DNA of 64,000 nucleotides. It comes from JBBBNV01 sp037137075. GTDB lineage: Bacteria; Bacillota; Bacilli; Paenibacillales; NBRC-103111. Location: positions 1-64,000 of the forward strand of contig NZ_JBBBNV010000015.1 of assembly GCF_037137075.1 (NCBI RefSeq), given 5' to 3'. The translations under genes and the position numbers were made by a program. The notes beneath the pieces were generated by a model that saw nothing but the letters and a program-made list of their open reading frames with translations, was not told the DNA's origin and ran no database searches. Below, in pieces: positions 17,164 to 25,712 of this stretch. How positions within the stretch are numbered: position 1 is the first letter of the stretch; each line of letters starts with the position of its first letter.

Positions 17164-18153
17164 ATGGAACCGATTATTTTGATTTTTGTCGTGATCGCGC
17201 TGGCTGTCGTAGTGCTGTCCGTATTTTTTAGCTTTGTGCCGGTGATGCTCTGGATTTCGGCGCTCGCTTCGGGCGTGCGCGTCGGTATTTTTACGTTGGT
17301 GGCGATGAGATTGCGCCGGGTCATCCCGAGCCGGATTGTCAATCCGCAAATCAAGGCGACCAAAGCGGGCCTCGGCTTGAATATTAATCAGCTTGAAAGC
17401 CATTACCTGGCGGGCGGCAACGTAGACCGGGTCGTTAACGCGCTGATTGCGGCCCAGCGTGCCAACATTTCTCTTGTTTTTGAACGTGCGGCAGCGATTG
17501 ATTTGGCCGGCCGGGATGTTCTTCATGCCGTACAGATGAGTGTTAATCCGAAAGTGATCGAGACGCCGTGGGTAGCGGCGGTAGCGAAAAACGGAATTGA
17601 AGTGAAGGTAAAAGCCCGGGTAACGGTCCGCGCCAATATTGACCGCCTTGTCGGGGGCGCAGGGGAAGAAACCATTATTGCCCGTGTCGGCGAGGGGATT
17701 GTAACGAACGTCGGTTCCTCGGATTCCCATAAGGATGTTCTGGAAAACCCGGATTCCATCTCCCGTACAGTGCTTGGCAAAGGCCTTGATGCCGGGACAG
17801 CCTTCGAAATCTTGTCCATCGATATTGCGGATGTGGATGTAGGTAAAAATATCGGCGCGCATCTGCAGACGGAGCAGGCGGAGGCCGATAAACGCATTGC
17901 CCAGGCGAAGGCAGAAGAGCGCCGGGCAATGGCTGTAGCGCACGAGCAGGAAATGAAAGCGCGCGTTGTCGAAATGAAAGCCAAGGTCGTTGAAGCCGAA
18001 TCCGAGGTGCCGCTGGCAATGGCGGATGCTCTTCGCAGCGGCAAGCTGGGAGTCATGGACTATATGAACCTGCGCAATATCGAATCCGATACGCAAATGC
18101 GCAGCTCCTTCGGCAAGCTGACCGATCCGGGTACCGATAAGGACCGGGAGTAA
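17164..18153 (+). CDS. floA: Flotillin-like protein FloA
   Basis: Scaffold protein of functional membrane microdomains, 329 residues. A membrane-inserting hydrophobic N-terminus (~1-45) is followed by an SPFH/PHB domain and a glutamate/alanine-rich coiled-coil (~235-300). The sequence closely follows the B. subtilis YqfA pattern, including VIPSRIVNPQIKATKAGL. The start is the ATG at 17164, after GAGGAGGG; the ATG at 17149 lies upstream of this site. It sits in an operon with the nfeD-type gene. Confidence 0.95.
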   Translation: MEPIILIFVVIALAVVVLSVFFSFVPVMLWISALASGVRVGIFTLVAMRLRRVIPSRIVNPQIKATKAGLGLNINQLESHYLAGGNVDRVVNALIAAQRANISLVFERAAAIDLAGRDVLHAVQMSVNPKVIETPWVAAVAKNGIEVKVKARVTVRANIDRLVGGAGEETIIARVGEGIVTNVGSSDSHKDVLENPDSISRTVLGKGLDAGTAFEILSIDIADVDVGKNIGAHLQTEQAEADKRIAQAKAEERRAMAVAHEQEMKARVVEMKAKVVEAESEVPLAMADALRSGKLGVMDYMNLRNIESDTQMRSSFGKLTDPGTDKDRE

Positions 18154-18156
18154 GCT

Positions 18157-18663
18157 ATGCTGCAGCTGATAGATTTTATTTTTAATAACCTTGGCATGGT
18201 GATTGTTATCGCCGGCGTGCTGTTTTCTATCGTGTCCTCCATAAAAAAGAAAACGGCAGGCACAGGCGGCGGCAAAGGCGGAATGCCTCCGTTCGGCGGA
18301 CCGGGCGGCGCACCGATGCAGGGGCGTCCCGCTGCCGGTTCAAAGCCGCAGACTCGTCAGCAGCAAGAGCAAGTCTCCCCGCCTGCGGAGGTGCAGCGGC
18401 CGCCGGTGCTCGAGAGCGAGCGCCCCATGATGAAGGAAGTGCAGCGGCTGTCAGAGCCAGAGAGCGAGCGTCCTGTGCCGGCAGTATCAGCAGTTTATGC
18501 AGCGCCTGAAGAGCCGCGAGAGCTTGAACGCCGGAGTAAGCCGCTATCTGCGTCAAACAGGCCTCTGGGCGCCAAGCTCCCCGAAAATGAGATTGTGCGG
18601 GGAATGATTTGGGCGGAGGTGCTAGGCCCTCCCAAGGCCAGACGAGGGCGCACACCACGTTGA
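18157..18663 (+). CDS. Hypothetical single-span protein after floA
   Basis: 168 residues, function unknown. One N-terminal membrane segment (about 5-25) is followed by a glycine/proline-rich, low-complexity tail with an imperfect repeat built on VLESERPMMKEVQRL and EPESERPVPAV. It starts 4 bases after the floA stop, so it is co-transcribed. It holds the place of yqfB in the B. subtilis order but does not look related to it. It may be a membrane-microdomain partner (inference from position only). Confidence 0.65.
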   Translation: MLQLIDFIFNNLGMVIVIAGVLFSIVSSIKKKTAGTGGGKGGMPPFGGPGGAPMQGRPAAGSKPQTRQQQEQVSPPAEVQRPPVLESERPMMKEVQRLSEPESERPVPAVSAVYAAPEEPRELERRSKPLSASNRPLGAKLPENEIVRGMIWAEVLGPPKARRGRTPR

Positions 18664-18668
18664 CACAT

Positions 18669-18716
18669 AAGCCCGGCGGGAACGGTTGATACCGACCCTG
18701 CCGGGCTTTTTATTTT
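18669..18716 (+). terminator. Terminator of the nfeD-floA operon
   Basis: AAGCCCGGCGGG (18669-18680) pairs with CCCTGCCGGGCTT (18696-18708), followed by TTTATTTTATT. Confidence 0.85.
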
Positions 18717-18840
18717 ATTCAAAGGAGGACGTCAGTTGTACGGTGCGAAGTCGTGCGGCATTGCCCTCCAAGCGGCGCCTGACACGCTTATAGAAGCCGA
18801 TCAGGCGGGTTATTTCCGGTTTGTCCTCCACTGCCAAGCG

Positions 18841-19590
18841 TTAGCGATGCAGCTTGCGCAGTGCCATTATCCGGCGGTACATCCGTTTGTCCTTGAGCTT
18901 TGCAAACGGGATGGCCTCGGGCCGCATATTGACCTCCAATATCCAGGGCCGGAGCCTTTGATCCACTGCCACATCCAGCCCAAGCTCCCAAACGCGGGAA
19001 AATGTTTTGCGGAACTCCCGGGCGGTGTTTACCCCGATCCGCCGGAGCCTTCTCATGTAACGGTGTATGTTTTTACGTCCCACATAAGGCCGCAGCAGCT
19101 TCTCAGGCATACGGCTCTTCGCTCCTTGATGACCGTTGGTTACAATTTTCCCCCGCTTGGCGGACCGGGCGACAATGCCCGGCACGACCCATTTCCGCTT
19201 CTGATTGAGCAGCACCATAATCCGCAAATCAAACGGCCCCCCGCGATGCTTCAGCATATGGATGCCTCGCTGGATGACATAGGGCTTTTTGCCCACCGAT
19301 CTGGTTACTGCCTGTTTAAACCTCCGCTTGCTTTCAAACTGGTATGCGGCTGTGTTGGTTTTCAGTCTGTAGCGCGCTAGGGCATGCTTTTTTTTGATGG
19401 CCCGCATGACGCCGATTCCGTAAGACCCGTGCTCCGGCTTGATATATACCATCCCGTAGCGGCTCAGCATGCGGCTGAGCCTGCGGGGGCTGAACCGTTC
19501 GGTCCGTGGAACGTACCGGGCAACCGGGCTTTTTTTCTTCAGCAGCGCCTTTGTTTTTTTCCATTTGCTTGAGCTGTACTGTCTCTTCAT
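18841..19590 (-). CDS. YheC/YheD-family ATP-grasp protein
   Basis: 249 residues, related to spore-coat-associated YheC/YheD and so an ATP-grasp enzyme. MVYIKPEHGSYGIGVMRA is the nucleotide-binding beta-hairpin, FDLRIMVLLNQKRKWVVPG the central strand pair, and WILEVNMRPEA carries the E/N metal ligands. ATP-grasp enzymes join a carboxylate to an amine or thiol; the substrate here is unknown. The ATG at 19590 is chosen because AAGGCGG lies 8 bases before it. A TTG at 19623 is an alternative without a good site. It is unusually rich in Arg and Lys and shorter than typical YheC/D (~350-450). It is divergent from the adenylation-SbnA-SbnB run. Confidence 0.82.
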   Translation of the reverse strand: MKRQYSSSKWKKTKALLKKKSPVARYVPRTERFSPRRLSRMLSRYGMVYIKPEHGSYGIGVMRAIKKKHALARYRLKTNTAAYQFESKRRFKQAVTRSVGKKPYVIQRGIHMLKHRGGPFDLRIMVLLNQKRKWVVPGIVARSAKRGKIVTNGHQGAKSRMPEKLLRPYVGRKNIHRYMRRLRRIGVNTAREFRKTFSRVWELGLDVAVDQRLRPWILEVNMRPEAIPFAKLKDKRMYRRIMALRKLHR

Positions 19591-19704
19591 TGTCATCACC
19601 GCCTTGTAGTCAGCATATGACAAGGGGGCTTAAATGTTTGGGCACCCGCTTTGCGCTGATCCGGCATATACTGGAGCAACGTTTCCGGGAGGGGTGGCCT
19701 TGCA

Positions 19705-20919
19705 ATGAGCCAGCTAAGCTTGCCGTGGTTTCTCCAGAAAATACAGGAGATGAGACAAACCTACCCATGGTATTCCGGGCTGCTGCCGGAAGGGGGAGTA
19801 CAATCCTTCGAGGAGCTTCCCCTAATAACCAGCGAGGTGCTGGAGCGCTATTATTACAGCAGCGAAATGGACCCCGGATTAACGGTATACCGAACCTCCG
19901 GGACCAGCGGGAGGTCTCGCAAAGCCATTGCGTATTCGGATGAGGATGAAGAGGTGTACCAGCGGCATAAGGTCACGCTGTTCTCCAGGCTGCTGGCGGG
20001 ATCGCCGGTGAAACGGGCGGCATCCGATATGGGAACCGGGCATGCAGCTAGCACGGCTGAGCCGATATTTCAGGCCATGGGCCTGGAAACGCTCAGCATT
20101 CCGTTCCAGCTTCCGGTTGAGGAGCATATCCGCCTGCTCGGTGATTTTCGTCCGGATCTGCTGTACACGATGCCTTCCCTGCTCGACAGTATACTTGCGC
20201 AGGCGCAGGACATCCGATCGTTTGGCATCCGCAAGGTGATTTTGGTCGGTGAAACAGCGCCGCGGCAGTGGCAGCGCAATGTGGCCGGCGTGCTCGGAAT
20301 TGAGCCGTCCTCCGTTATCGATACGTATGGCTGCATCGAGCTGGGAACGATGGCCTATTACGATCATGAGATTGGCCGTTACAGGGTTATGGACGGACTC
20401 ATTGCTGAAGGAATCACGCCGCTTGAAGCCGGGCTGGAGGAGGTGGAGCTGGGCGAAAAAGAGACGCTGCTTGTGCTGACATCGTTTGTGCGGAGATATT
20501 TTCCCGCCCTGCGCTATGTTACGTATGACGTGGTCCGTGATTTGCGCACAGAAGAGCTGGACGGGGTTATGGTGCAAACCTTTGAAGCTATCGTTAAGCG
20601 GGTGGGCCCCGAGCTCAAGCATGGCGAGAAAATCAGTATATATGACATTGAAGAGGTGGTATACCGCTATGTCCGCCAGGCTTCGGTGCGGGTGCTGGTC
20701 AACGATAACCGGCTCTCGGTGTTTATCCACAGCAGCGCGGAGGCATTGTCGCAGGAAGTGCTTGACTATATCCGGGAAGGCATTCAAAACCAAATTGCCG
20801 AAATCGGCCAAATGATAGCAAGCGGGATGCTGGATGAAATCCGAGTGGCAGCCGTAGCCGATGGGGAACAGCTTGCTTCCGGGAAAGTCAAAAACAAGCG
20901 GCTGTACTACAGCGAATGA
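19705..20919 (+). CDS. PaaK-like adenylate-forming enzyme
   Basis: 404 residues of the ANL/phenylacetate-CoA-ligase-like group. YRTSGTSGRSRKAIAY is the phosphate-binding loop, DTYGCIELGTMAYYD the A5 adenylate-contact region, and LRYVTYDVVRDL the ribose-contact region. A C-terminal small domain ends in a lysine-rich GKVKNKRLYY (candidate catalytic lysine). No carrier-protein or condensation domain is attached. It probably activates a carboxylic acid as an acyl-adenylate or CoA ester. Strong site GGGAGGGG before the ATG. First gene of a run with SbnA- and SbnB-like genes (34- and 57-base gaps), so its substrate or acceptor may be 2,3-diaminopropionate. Confidence 0.8.
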   Translation: MSQLSLPWFLQKIQEMRQTYPWYSGLLPEGGVQSFEELPLITSEVLERYYYSSEMDPGLTVYRTSGTSGRSRKAIAYSDEDEEVYQRHKVTLFSRLLAGSPVKRAASDMGTGHAASTAEPIFQAMGLETLSIPFQLPVEEHIRLLGDFRPDLLYTMPSLLDSILAQAQDIRSFGIRKVILVGETAPRQWQRNVAGVLGIEPSSVIDTYGCIELGTMAYYDHEIGRYRVMDGLIAEGITPLEAGLEEVELGEKETLLVLTSFVRRYFPALRYVTYDVVRDLRTEELDGVMVQTFEAIVKRVGPELKHGEKISIYDIEEVVYRYVRQASVRVLVNDNRLSVFIHSSAEALSQEVLDYIREGIQNQIAEIGQMIASGMLDEIRVAAVADGEQLASGKVKNKRLYYSE

Positions 20920-20953
20920 TATGTAAAATTTTACATGGCGGGGGAAATGAACC

Positions 20954-21949
20954 GTGAAATGGACCGAGCAAGGACTGTTCCAGGCGGTTGGCCGGACACC
21001 GCTGGTGAAGCTGGCGCGCGTGCTGGCTCCGGCTTCTTTTGAGCTGTACGGGAAGCTGGAATTGCTGAATCCCGGCGGAAGCTCCAAGGATCGTCCGGCA
21101 CTGAGAATGCTTCGAACGGCCATTGAGTCCGGCCGAATCCATCCGGATACGGTGATTGTTGAATCCAGCTCCGGCAATCTGGCGATTAGCCTGGCTCAAC
21201 TGTGCAATGTGCTGGACTTAACGTTTATTTGTGTGGTTGATCCGAAAACAACGGCGCAAAATCTGCGTTTGCTGCGTCTGTTCGGCGCGCAAATCGATTT
21301 GGTGGAAGTGCCTGACCCGGAGACAGGCGAATATTTGCCAGCGCGCCTGAAGCGGGTGAAGGAGCTGCTGCAGCGGAATCCGGACAGCTTTTGGCCGAAT
21401 CAGTATGCGAGCCCGGACAATGCCGGCGCTCATTTTCATACCACGATGGAGGAAATTCTAGGTGCGCTGCCCCGAATGGACTATTTGTTTTGCGGGGTCA
21501 GCACCTGCGGGACGATTCGCGGCTGCGCCGAGCTGGCGAAGTCCAGAGGCGCGCACGTCAAAATTGTGGCTGTCGACGCCATGGGAAGCGCCATCTTCGG
21601 CCCTTCCGCGGGAAAGCGCCTTCTTCCGGGCCTCGGCGCCGCTGTCCGGCCCCCGCTGTGTCCGGATGAAACAGGGCTCATACACGATGTCGTATATGTC
21701 AGCGATCAGGACTGCATAGAAGGCTGCCGGCGGTTGCTGAAGCAGGAATCGATTTTGGCGGGAGGCTCTTCCGGGGGTGTGCTGATGGCTGTGGAGAAAT
21801 ACAAGCCGCAGCTTCCCGAAGGGGCGGTATGTGCTGCTATTTTGCCGGACCGGGGCGACCGTTATTTGGATACGGTGTTCTCGGATGAATGGGTAATCGG
21901 GCAATTCGGCGAGGCGGGGCTGAGAGGTCATCACCTCCGCGAACCATAA
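20954..21949 (+). CDS. SbnA-like PLP enzyme (2,3-diaminopropionate synthesis, step 1)
   Basis: 331 residues, fold-type II PLP enzyme of the cysteine-synthase family. PLP lysine K45 lies in NPGGSSKDRPALRM; SSSGNLAISLAQL is the substrate loop and GVSTCGTIRG the phosphate-binding glycine loop. The sequence style (GGSSKDR, long C-terminus ending near DEWVIGQFG) fits SbnA, which joins O-phosphoserine and glutamate to give N-(1-amino-1-carboxy-2-ethyl)-glutamate, rather than CysK. The directly following SbnB-like gene supports this call. Confidence 0.85.
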   Translation: MKWTEQGLFQAVGRTPLVKLARVLAPASFELYGKLELLNPGGSSKDRPALRMLRTAIESGRIHPDTVIVESSSGNLAISLAQLCNVLDLTFICVVDPKTTAQNLRLLRLFGAQIDLVEVPDPETGEYLPARLKRVKELLQRNPDSFWPNQYASPDNAGAHFHTTMEEILGALPRMDYLFCGVSTCGTIRGCAELAKSRGAHVKIVAVDAMGSAIFGPSAGKRLLPGLGAAVRPPLCPDETGLIHDVVYVSDQDCIEGCRRLLKQESILAGGSSGGVLMAVEKYKPQLPEGAVCAAILPDRGDRYLDTVFSDEWVIGQFGEAGLRGHHLREP

Positions 21950-22006
21950 TCTCTCCCGTAACGATCCGCCGCTTCCGGGCCATGGCGGGAGAAAGGAGCT
22001 GGGAAG

Positions 22007-22981
22007 ATGCCGCTTTATTTGAATGATAACCACATCCGGGACATGGGGACGGATTGGGAGCGGGTAGTCGCATGCCTGGAGGAGGTGGTCTCCACATTGC
22101 TGAACGGGGACTACGCCCAGCCGGTGAAGCCGTACCTTCGCTATGGGAATGCGGCTAACCGTATTATCGCGATGCCGGCTTACGTGGGAGGCAAGGTCGG
22201 GAGCGCGGGGCTGAAATGGATTGCCAGCTTCCCCGGCAATTCGGCCAAGCGGCTTCCCCGGGCGCACAGTGTGACGGTGCTGAGTGAAGCGGAGACCGGG
22301 AGACCGGCGGCGCTGCTGAATACGGCGTTGATTAGTGCGATACGCACGGCCGGGGTGACCGGCATGCTGCTGAAGCGTTTGCTGGATTGCCGTCAAGACG
22401 CCTCCGGGCTGGCGATAGGAATTATCGGCTTCGGCCCGATAGGACGGATGCATCTGGAGATGTGCCTCGCTTTGTTTCAACACCGGATCGCGCATATCCG
22501 GATTTATGATCCGAGGGGCGTTCAGCTCAGCGATGAATGGCATGATGCGCAGCATGTCATTATCGAGACCGCCGCTTCCTGGGAAGAAGCCTATACAGAT
22601 GCGGATATTGTGCTTACCTGCACAGTGGCCAAGGAGCGCTATATTACCCGCAAGCCGAAGCCGGGAAGCCTGCTGCTTCACGTTTCACTGCGGGATTACT
22701 GCGCCGAAGCGCTTGAAGATGTCAACGTCATCGTTGTTGATGACTGGGAGGAAGTATGCCGGGAAAACACGGACATCGAGATGCTCCATCTGACCAGGGG
22801 GCTCGGCCGGGAGCAGACGGTGCGGCTGGCCGAGGTAATCGCGGGGAGCGGGCTCGACAAAATCCGTGCAGAGGATACGCTGCTTTTTTGTCCGATGGGC
22901 ATGGCGGTATTCGATATCGGCCTGGCTCACGATTACATGCGGCAGGCCGTGCAAACAGGCACCGGCCAATGGCTGGAATAG
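22007..22981 (+). CDS. SbnB-like dehydrogenase (2,3-diaminopropionate synthesis, step 2)
   Basis: 324 residues of the ornithine-cyclodeaminase/mu-crystallin family. The NAD site is IGIIGFGPIGRMHLE near residue 145. The N-terminal half carries GSAGLKWIASFPGN (substrate lysine region) and TALISAIRTAGVTG. SbnB oxidatively hydrolyses the SbnA product to L-2,3-diaminopropionate and 2-oxoglutarate. The pairing with an SbnA-like gene makes this more likely than an ornithine cyclodeaminase. Site GAAAGGAG lies before the ATG. Last gene of the island. Confidence 0.85.
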   Translation: MPLYLNDNHIRDMGTDWERVVACLEEVVSTLLNGDYAQPVKPYLRYGNAANRIIAMPAYVGGKVGSAGLKWIASFPGNSAKRLPRAHSVTVLSEAETGRPAALLNTALISAIRTAGVTGMLLKRLLDCRQDASGLAIGIIGFGPIGRMHLEMCLALFQHRIAHIRIYDPRGVQLSDEWHDAQHVIIETAASWEEAYTDADIVLTCTVAKERYITRKPKPGSLLLHVSLRDYCAEALEDVNVIVVDDWEEVCRENTDIEMLHLTRGLGREQTVRLAEVIAGSGLDKIRAEDTLLFCPMGMAVFDIGLAHDYMRQAVQTGTGQWLE

Positions 22982-23158
22982 CGCTGCGGGGCGGAGCGGG
23001 GCCGAGTCTGGCCTAACATCCTGCAGTTCCTCATATTTGCGGAGGTTCCGTCATATTTTTAAATGAATAAGGATTCGAGCATAGATGGGCTAGCGTCAAC
23101 ACTATGACGACGAACGTTAGGGAAGCGCCGTAGCGTCGTCTTACTGCGGGAGGGGACT

Positions 23159-23449
23159 ATGCGCCGATTGACACGGAAGCTGAATACCTGGACATCGAAA
23201 TGGCTGGACCTTCCCCAAGATGTCTTATATGACATGCCCCGCTATACGCTGATCGGCAATCGTCAGCTTGTGGTGGAGAATCATAGCGGCTTGCTTCATT
23301 TCTCTGAAACAGAGCTTATTCTTCAGCTTGCCGAGGGGCGGCTGGAAATTACCGGCGAGCAGCTAGTCATCCGTTCGATATTAACCGCCGAGCTGCTGGT
23401 GGAGGGCCGGATTGACCAGCTTCGGTTCATTGACGGAAAGCCGCTATAG
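23159..23449 (+). CDS. yqfC: Sporulation protein YqfC
   Basis: 96 residues, YabP/YqfC family. The pattern DMPRYTLIGNRQLVVENHSG and a C-terminal RIDQLRFIDG beta-rich stretch fit the family. In B. subtilis yqfC and yqfD are a mother-cell sporulation pair. The ATG follows GGGAGGGG. It resumes the conserved yqf gene order after the diaminopropionate island. Confidence 0.9.
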   Translation: MRRLTRKLNTWTSKWLDLPQDVLYDMPRYTLIGNRQLVVENHSGLLHFSETELILQLAEGRLEITGEQLVIRSILTAELLVEGRIDQLRFIDGKPL

Positions 23450-23510
23450 AGCAGCGCTGCCGCTGCCATGACGCTGGACAAAGACCATATTGCTGAAGGA
23501 GGAGCTGTTG

Positions 23511-24698
23511 ATGCGCTCTTTAGTATTGGCCAAGCTGCTAGGATATGTACGGATTCAGGTTCGCGGCGAACGCTGCGAGCAGCTGGTGAACGAGGCTGTG
23601 CGGGCCGGGCTGGACGTTTGGGACGTCCGGCGCAAACGGAATGGACAAGCCGAGCTTGTCATTCGGCTGCGAGATTATTTCAGGCTCAAGCCGTTTCTTC
23701 GCAGGACAGGCTGCCGCACGCGCGTTGTTGGGCGTTTCGGGCTGCCGTTCGTTCTAGCCCGTCTGGAACGCCGACTTTTTTTCGGCATCGGCATGCTGCT
23801 CTTCGTGGCGGGTATTTATGTGCTGTCCTCGTTAGTCTGGACGGTAGATGTAGAGGGCAATCAGCGGCTTTCCAGAACAGAAGTGCTGCAGGCGGCCAAG
23901 GGACAGGGGATGTATCCGTGGCAGTGGAAGCACCGGCTTCCGGAGAACGATGTTTTGGCAAGGCAGCTTCACAGCGCACTGCCGGGTGTTTCCTGGGTCG
24001 GCATCGAGATTCACGGGACGAGCATTACCATTCGGGTGGTGGAAGCTACGCAGCCGGATGCCCGTCCGCTGATGAATCCACGGGATTTGGTCGCTTCCGG
24101 CAGCGCGGAGGTGACGCGTATCCTGGCGGTCAAGGGCCGGCCCGCCGTGAAGCCGGGAACCGTTGTGAAAAAAGGCGATCTGCTGATTGCCGGCACCCTG
24201 GGCGACGGTCAAACCGTGGTGGCGGAAGGCACCGTACTGGGGAAGGTATGGCATCAGGCCTCGGTTGAGGTGCCTATGGAAACCAGGCTGAAGGTATATA
24301 CGGGCGATGTGAAGCGCAGAGACTATATGATTTTGGGCAACCGGGTGCTGCAGCTGTACGGCTTCGGGGGGATTCCGTATCCGGCCTTTGAAACCAAGCT
24401 GGATCAAACTGTTGTGGAATGGCGCAAATGGAGACTGCCGGTCAGCTGGCTGCGCGAGTCGGTGATGGCAGTGGAATATACGCAAACAACCCGTACGCTG
24501 GAAGAAGCCAGGGCGCTTGGACTTGATGAGGCCAGGGCGGAGGTATTGCGTGAATCTGGTGCCCAGTCTGGGATTTTGCAGGAAAAAATTTTGCATGAAA
24601 AGGCCGACAGTGGTAAAGTTTATATGGAAGTTCTTTTTGAAATTGAACAACCGATAGGGGAAGAACGCCCACTTATACCAAGTGTACAAGGAGAATGA
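23511..24698 (+). CDS. yqfD: Sporulation protein YqfD
   Basis: 395 residues; one membrane span near residues 88-110 (FFGIGMLLFVAGIYVLSSLV), then an outward-facing domain beginning VEGNQRLSRTEVLQAAKGQG, which resembles a POTRA-like fold. This fits YqfD, required for efficient sporulation in B. subtilis and related to the SpoIV group. The ATG at 23511 is preferred because AAGGAGG (23495-23501) lies just before it and inside the longer open frame. It forms a transcription unit with yqfC, with a 61-base gap. Confidence 0.9.
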   Translation: MRSLVLAKLLGYVRIQVRGERCEQLVNEAVRAGLDVWDVRRKRNGQAELVIRLRDYFRLKPFLRRTGCRTRVVGRFGLPFVLARLERRLFFGIGMLLFVAGIYVLSSLVWTVDVEGNQRLSRTEVLQAAKGQGMYPWQWKHRLPENDVLARQLHSALPGVSWVGIEIHGTSITIRVVEATQPDARPLMNPRDLVASGSAEVTRILAVKGRPAVKPGTVVKKGDLLIAGTLGDGQTVVAEGTVLGKVWHQASVEVPMETRLKVYTGDVKRRDYMILGNRVLQLYGFGGIPYPAFETKLDQTVVEWRKWRLPVSWLRESVMAVEYTQTTRTLEEARALGLDEARAEVLRESGAQSGILQEKILHEKADSGKVYMEVLFEIEQPIGEERPLIPSVQGE

Positions 24699-24704
24699 GG
24701 CCTT

Positions 24705-25676
24705 TTGCTGACTGCTGAACATTCTGTCAAAATCCAGCTCAAAAACGGCGCAGAGGGGCTCGCGCTTTTCGGTCCGCAGGACAAGTTTTTGCAAGCGGTA
24801 CAAAAGCATACCGAGGCGAAGCTGTGGAGCCGTGACGCCGAGCTCGTCATTCAGGGGGATGCGGAGGAGGTTGCCGTGCTTCAGGAGGCATTTGAGGTGC
24901 TTCTGCAGCTGCTGCGTTCCGGAATGACCCTGGCCGAGCGGGATGTGCTTTATGCTTTTGAGCTGGCCAAGGAGCACAAGGCGGCGGAATTGCTTGATCT
25001 GTACCGGGGCGAAATCGCCACCACCTTCCGCGGCAAGCCGATTCGGCCCAAGACGCTCGGACAGCAGCACTACATTACGGCGATCCGCAAAAAGGATATC
25101 GTATTCGGAATCGGGCCGGCCGGAACGGGCAAGACATATCTGGCGGTTGTGCTGGCTGTGTCGGCCTTGAAGGAAAACCGCGTGAAACGGATCGTCCTGA
25201 CGCGTCCCGCGGTGGAGGCAGGGGAGAGTCTCGGCTTCTTGCCGGGTGATTTGCAGGAAAAGGTGGATCCGTACCTGCGCCCGCTTTATGATGCGCTGCA
25301 CGATGTACTTGGCCTGGATCAGGTCGGCAAAATGCTGGAACGCGGATTAATTGAAATCGCGCCGCTCGCATATATGAGGGGCCGCACACTCGATGATTCA
25401 TTCATTATTCTTGATGAAGCGCAAAATACGACGCCCGAACAAATGAAAATGTTTTTAACCCGGCTTGGCTTCGGCTCCAAAATGGTCATTACCGGCGACA
25501 AAACGCAAATTGACCTGCCTCGCGGCAAAACCTCCGGGCTTGTGGAAGCGGAGCGTATCCTGCAAGGCATTCCGGAGATCGGCATCCTGTACTTTAACGA
25601 GCAGGACGTTGTCCGCCACGCGCTTGTACAGCGCATCATCGTCGCCTACAATGAGGACAAGGAGCGCCATGGCTGA
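24705..25676 (+). CDS. phoH: PhoH-like ATPase
   Basis: 323 residues. A KH-like N-terminal region (~1-100) precedes a PhoH P-loop ATPase: GIGPAGTGKTYLAVVLA Walker A, FIILDEAQNTTPEQMKMFLT Walker B, and TGDKTQIDLPRGKTSG. This is the YbeZ/YqfE type always found next to ybeY, with a likely role in RNA or ribosome metabolism. The start is a TTG with AAGGAGAATGAGG upstream, only 6 bases after yqfD. A second, different PhoH protein is at 56575. Confidence 0.93.
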   Translation: MLTAEHSVKIQLKNGAEGLALFGPQDKFLQAVQKHTEAKLWSRDAELVIQGDAEEVAVLQEAFEVLLQLLRSGMTLAERDVLYAFELAKEHKAAELLDLYRGEIATTFRGKPIRPKTLGQQHYITAIRKKDIVFGIGPAGTGKTYLAVVLAVSALKENRVKRIVLTRPAVEAGESLGFLPGDLQEKVDPYLRPLYDALHDVLGLDQVGKMLERGLIEIAPLAYMRGRTLDDSFIILDEAQNTTPEQMKMFLTRLGFGSKMVITGDKTQIDLPRGKTSGLVEAERILQGIPEIGILYFNEQDVVRHALVQRIIVAYNEDKERHG

Positions 25677-25712
25677 CATGATCGGGCAAGGGGGAGGAGA
25701 CCGACCGCAATC

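Noticed and set aside
19879..22681. Two long minus-strand open frames (432 and 407 codons) opposite the adenylase, SbnA and SbnB genes
   Set aside because: The plus-strand frames carry clear catalytic motifs. The minus frames are low-quality shadows.
8577..22981. Direct link between the siderophore importer and the diaminopropionate island
   Set aside because: They are 7 kb apart, in separate operons, with no NIS synthetase, NRPS or Fur box in the island. A siderophore product is only a guess.
23049..23086. Possible sigma-E promoter before yqfC (TCATATT and CATAGAT)
   Set aside because: The two boxes look right separately, but the spacer is 22 bases, much longer than the usual 13-15.
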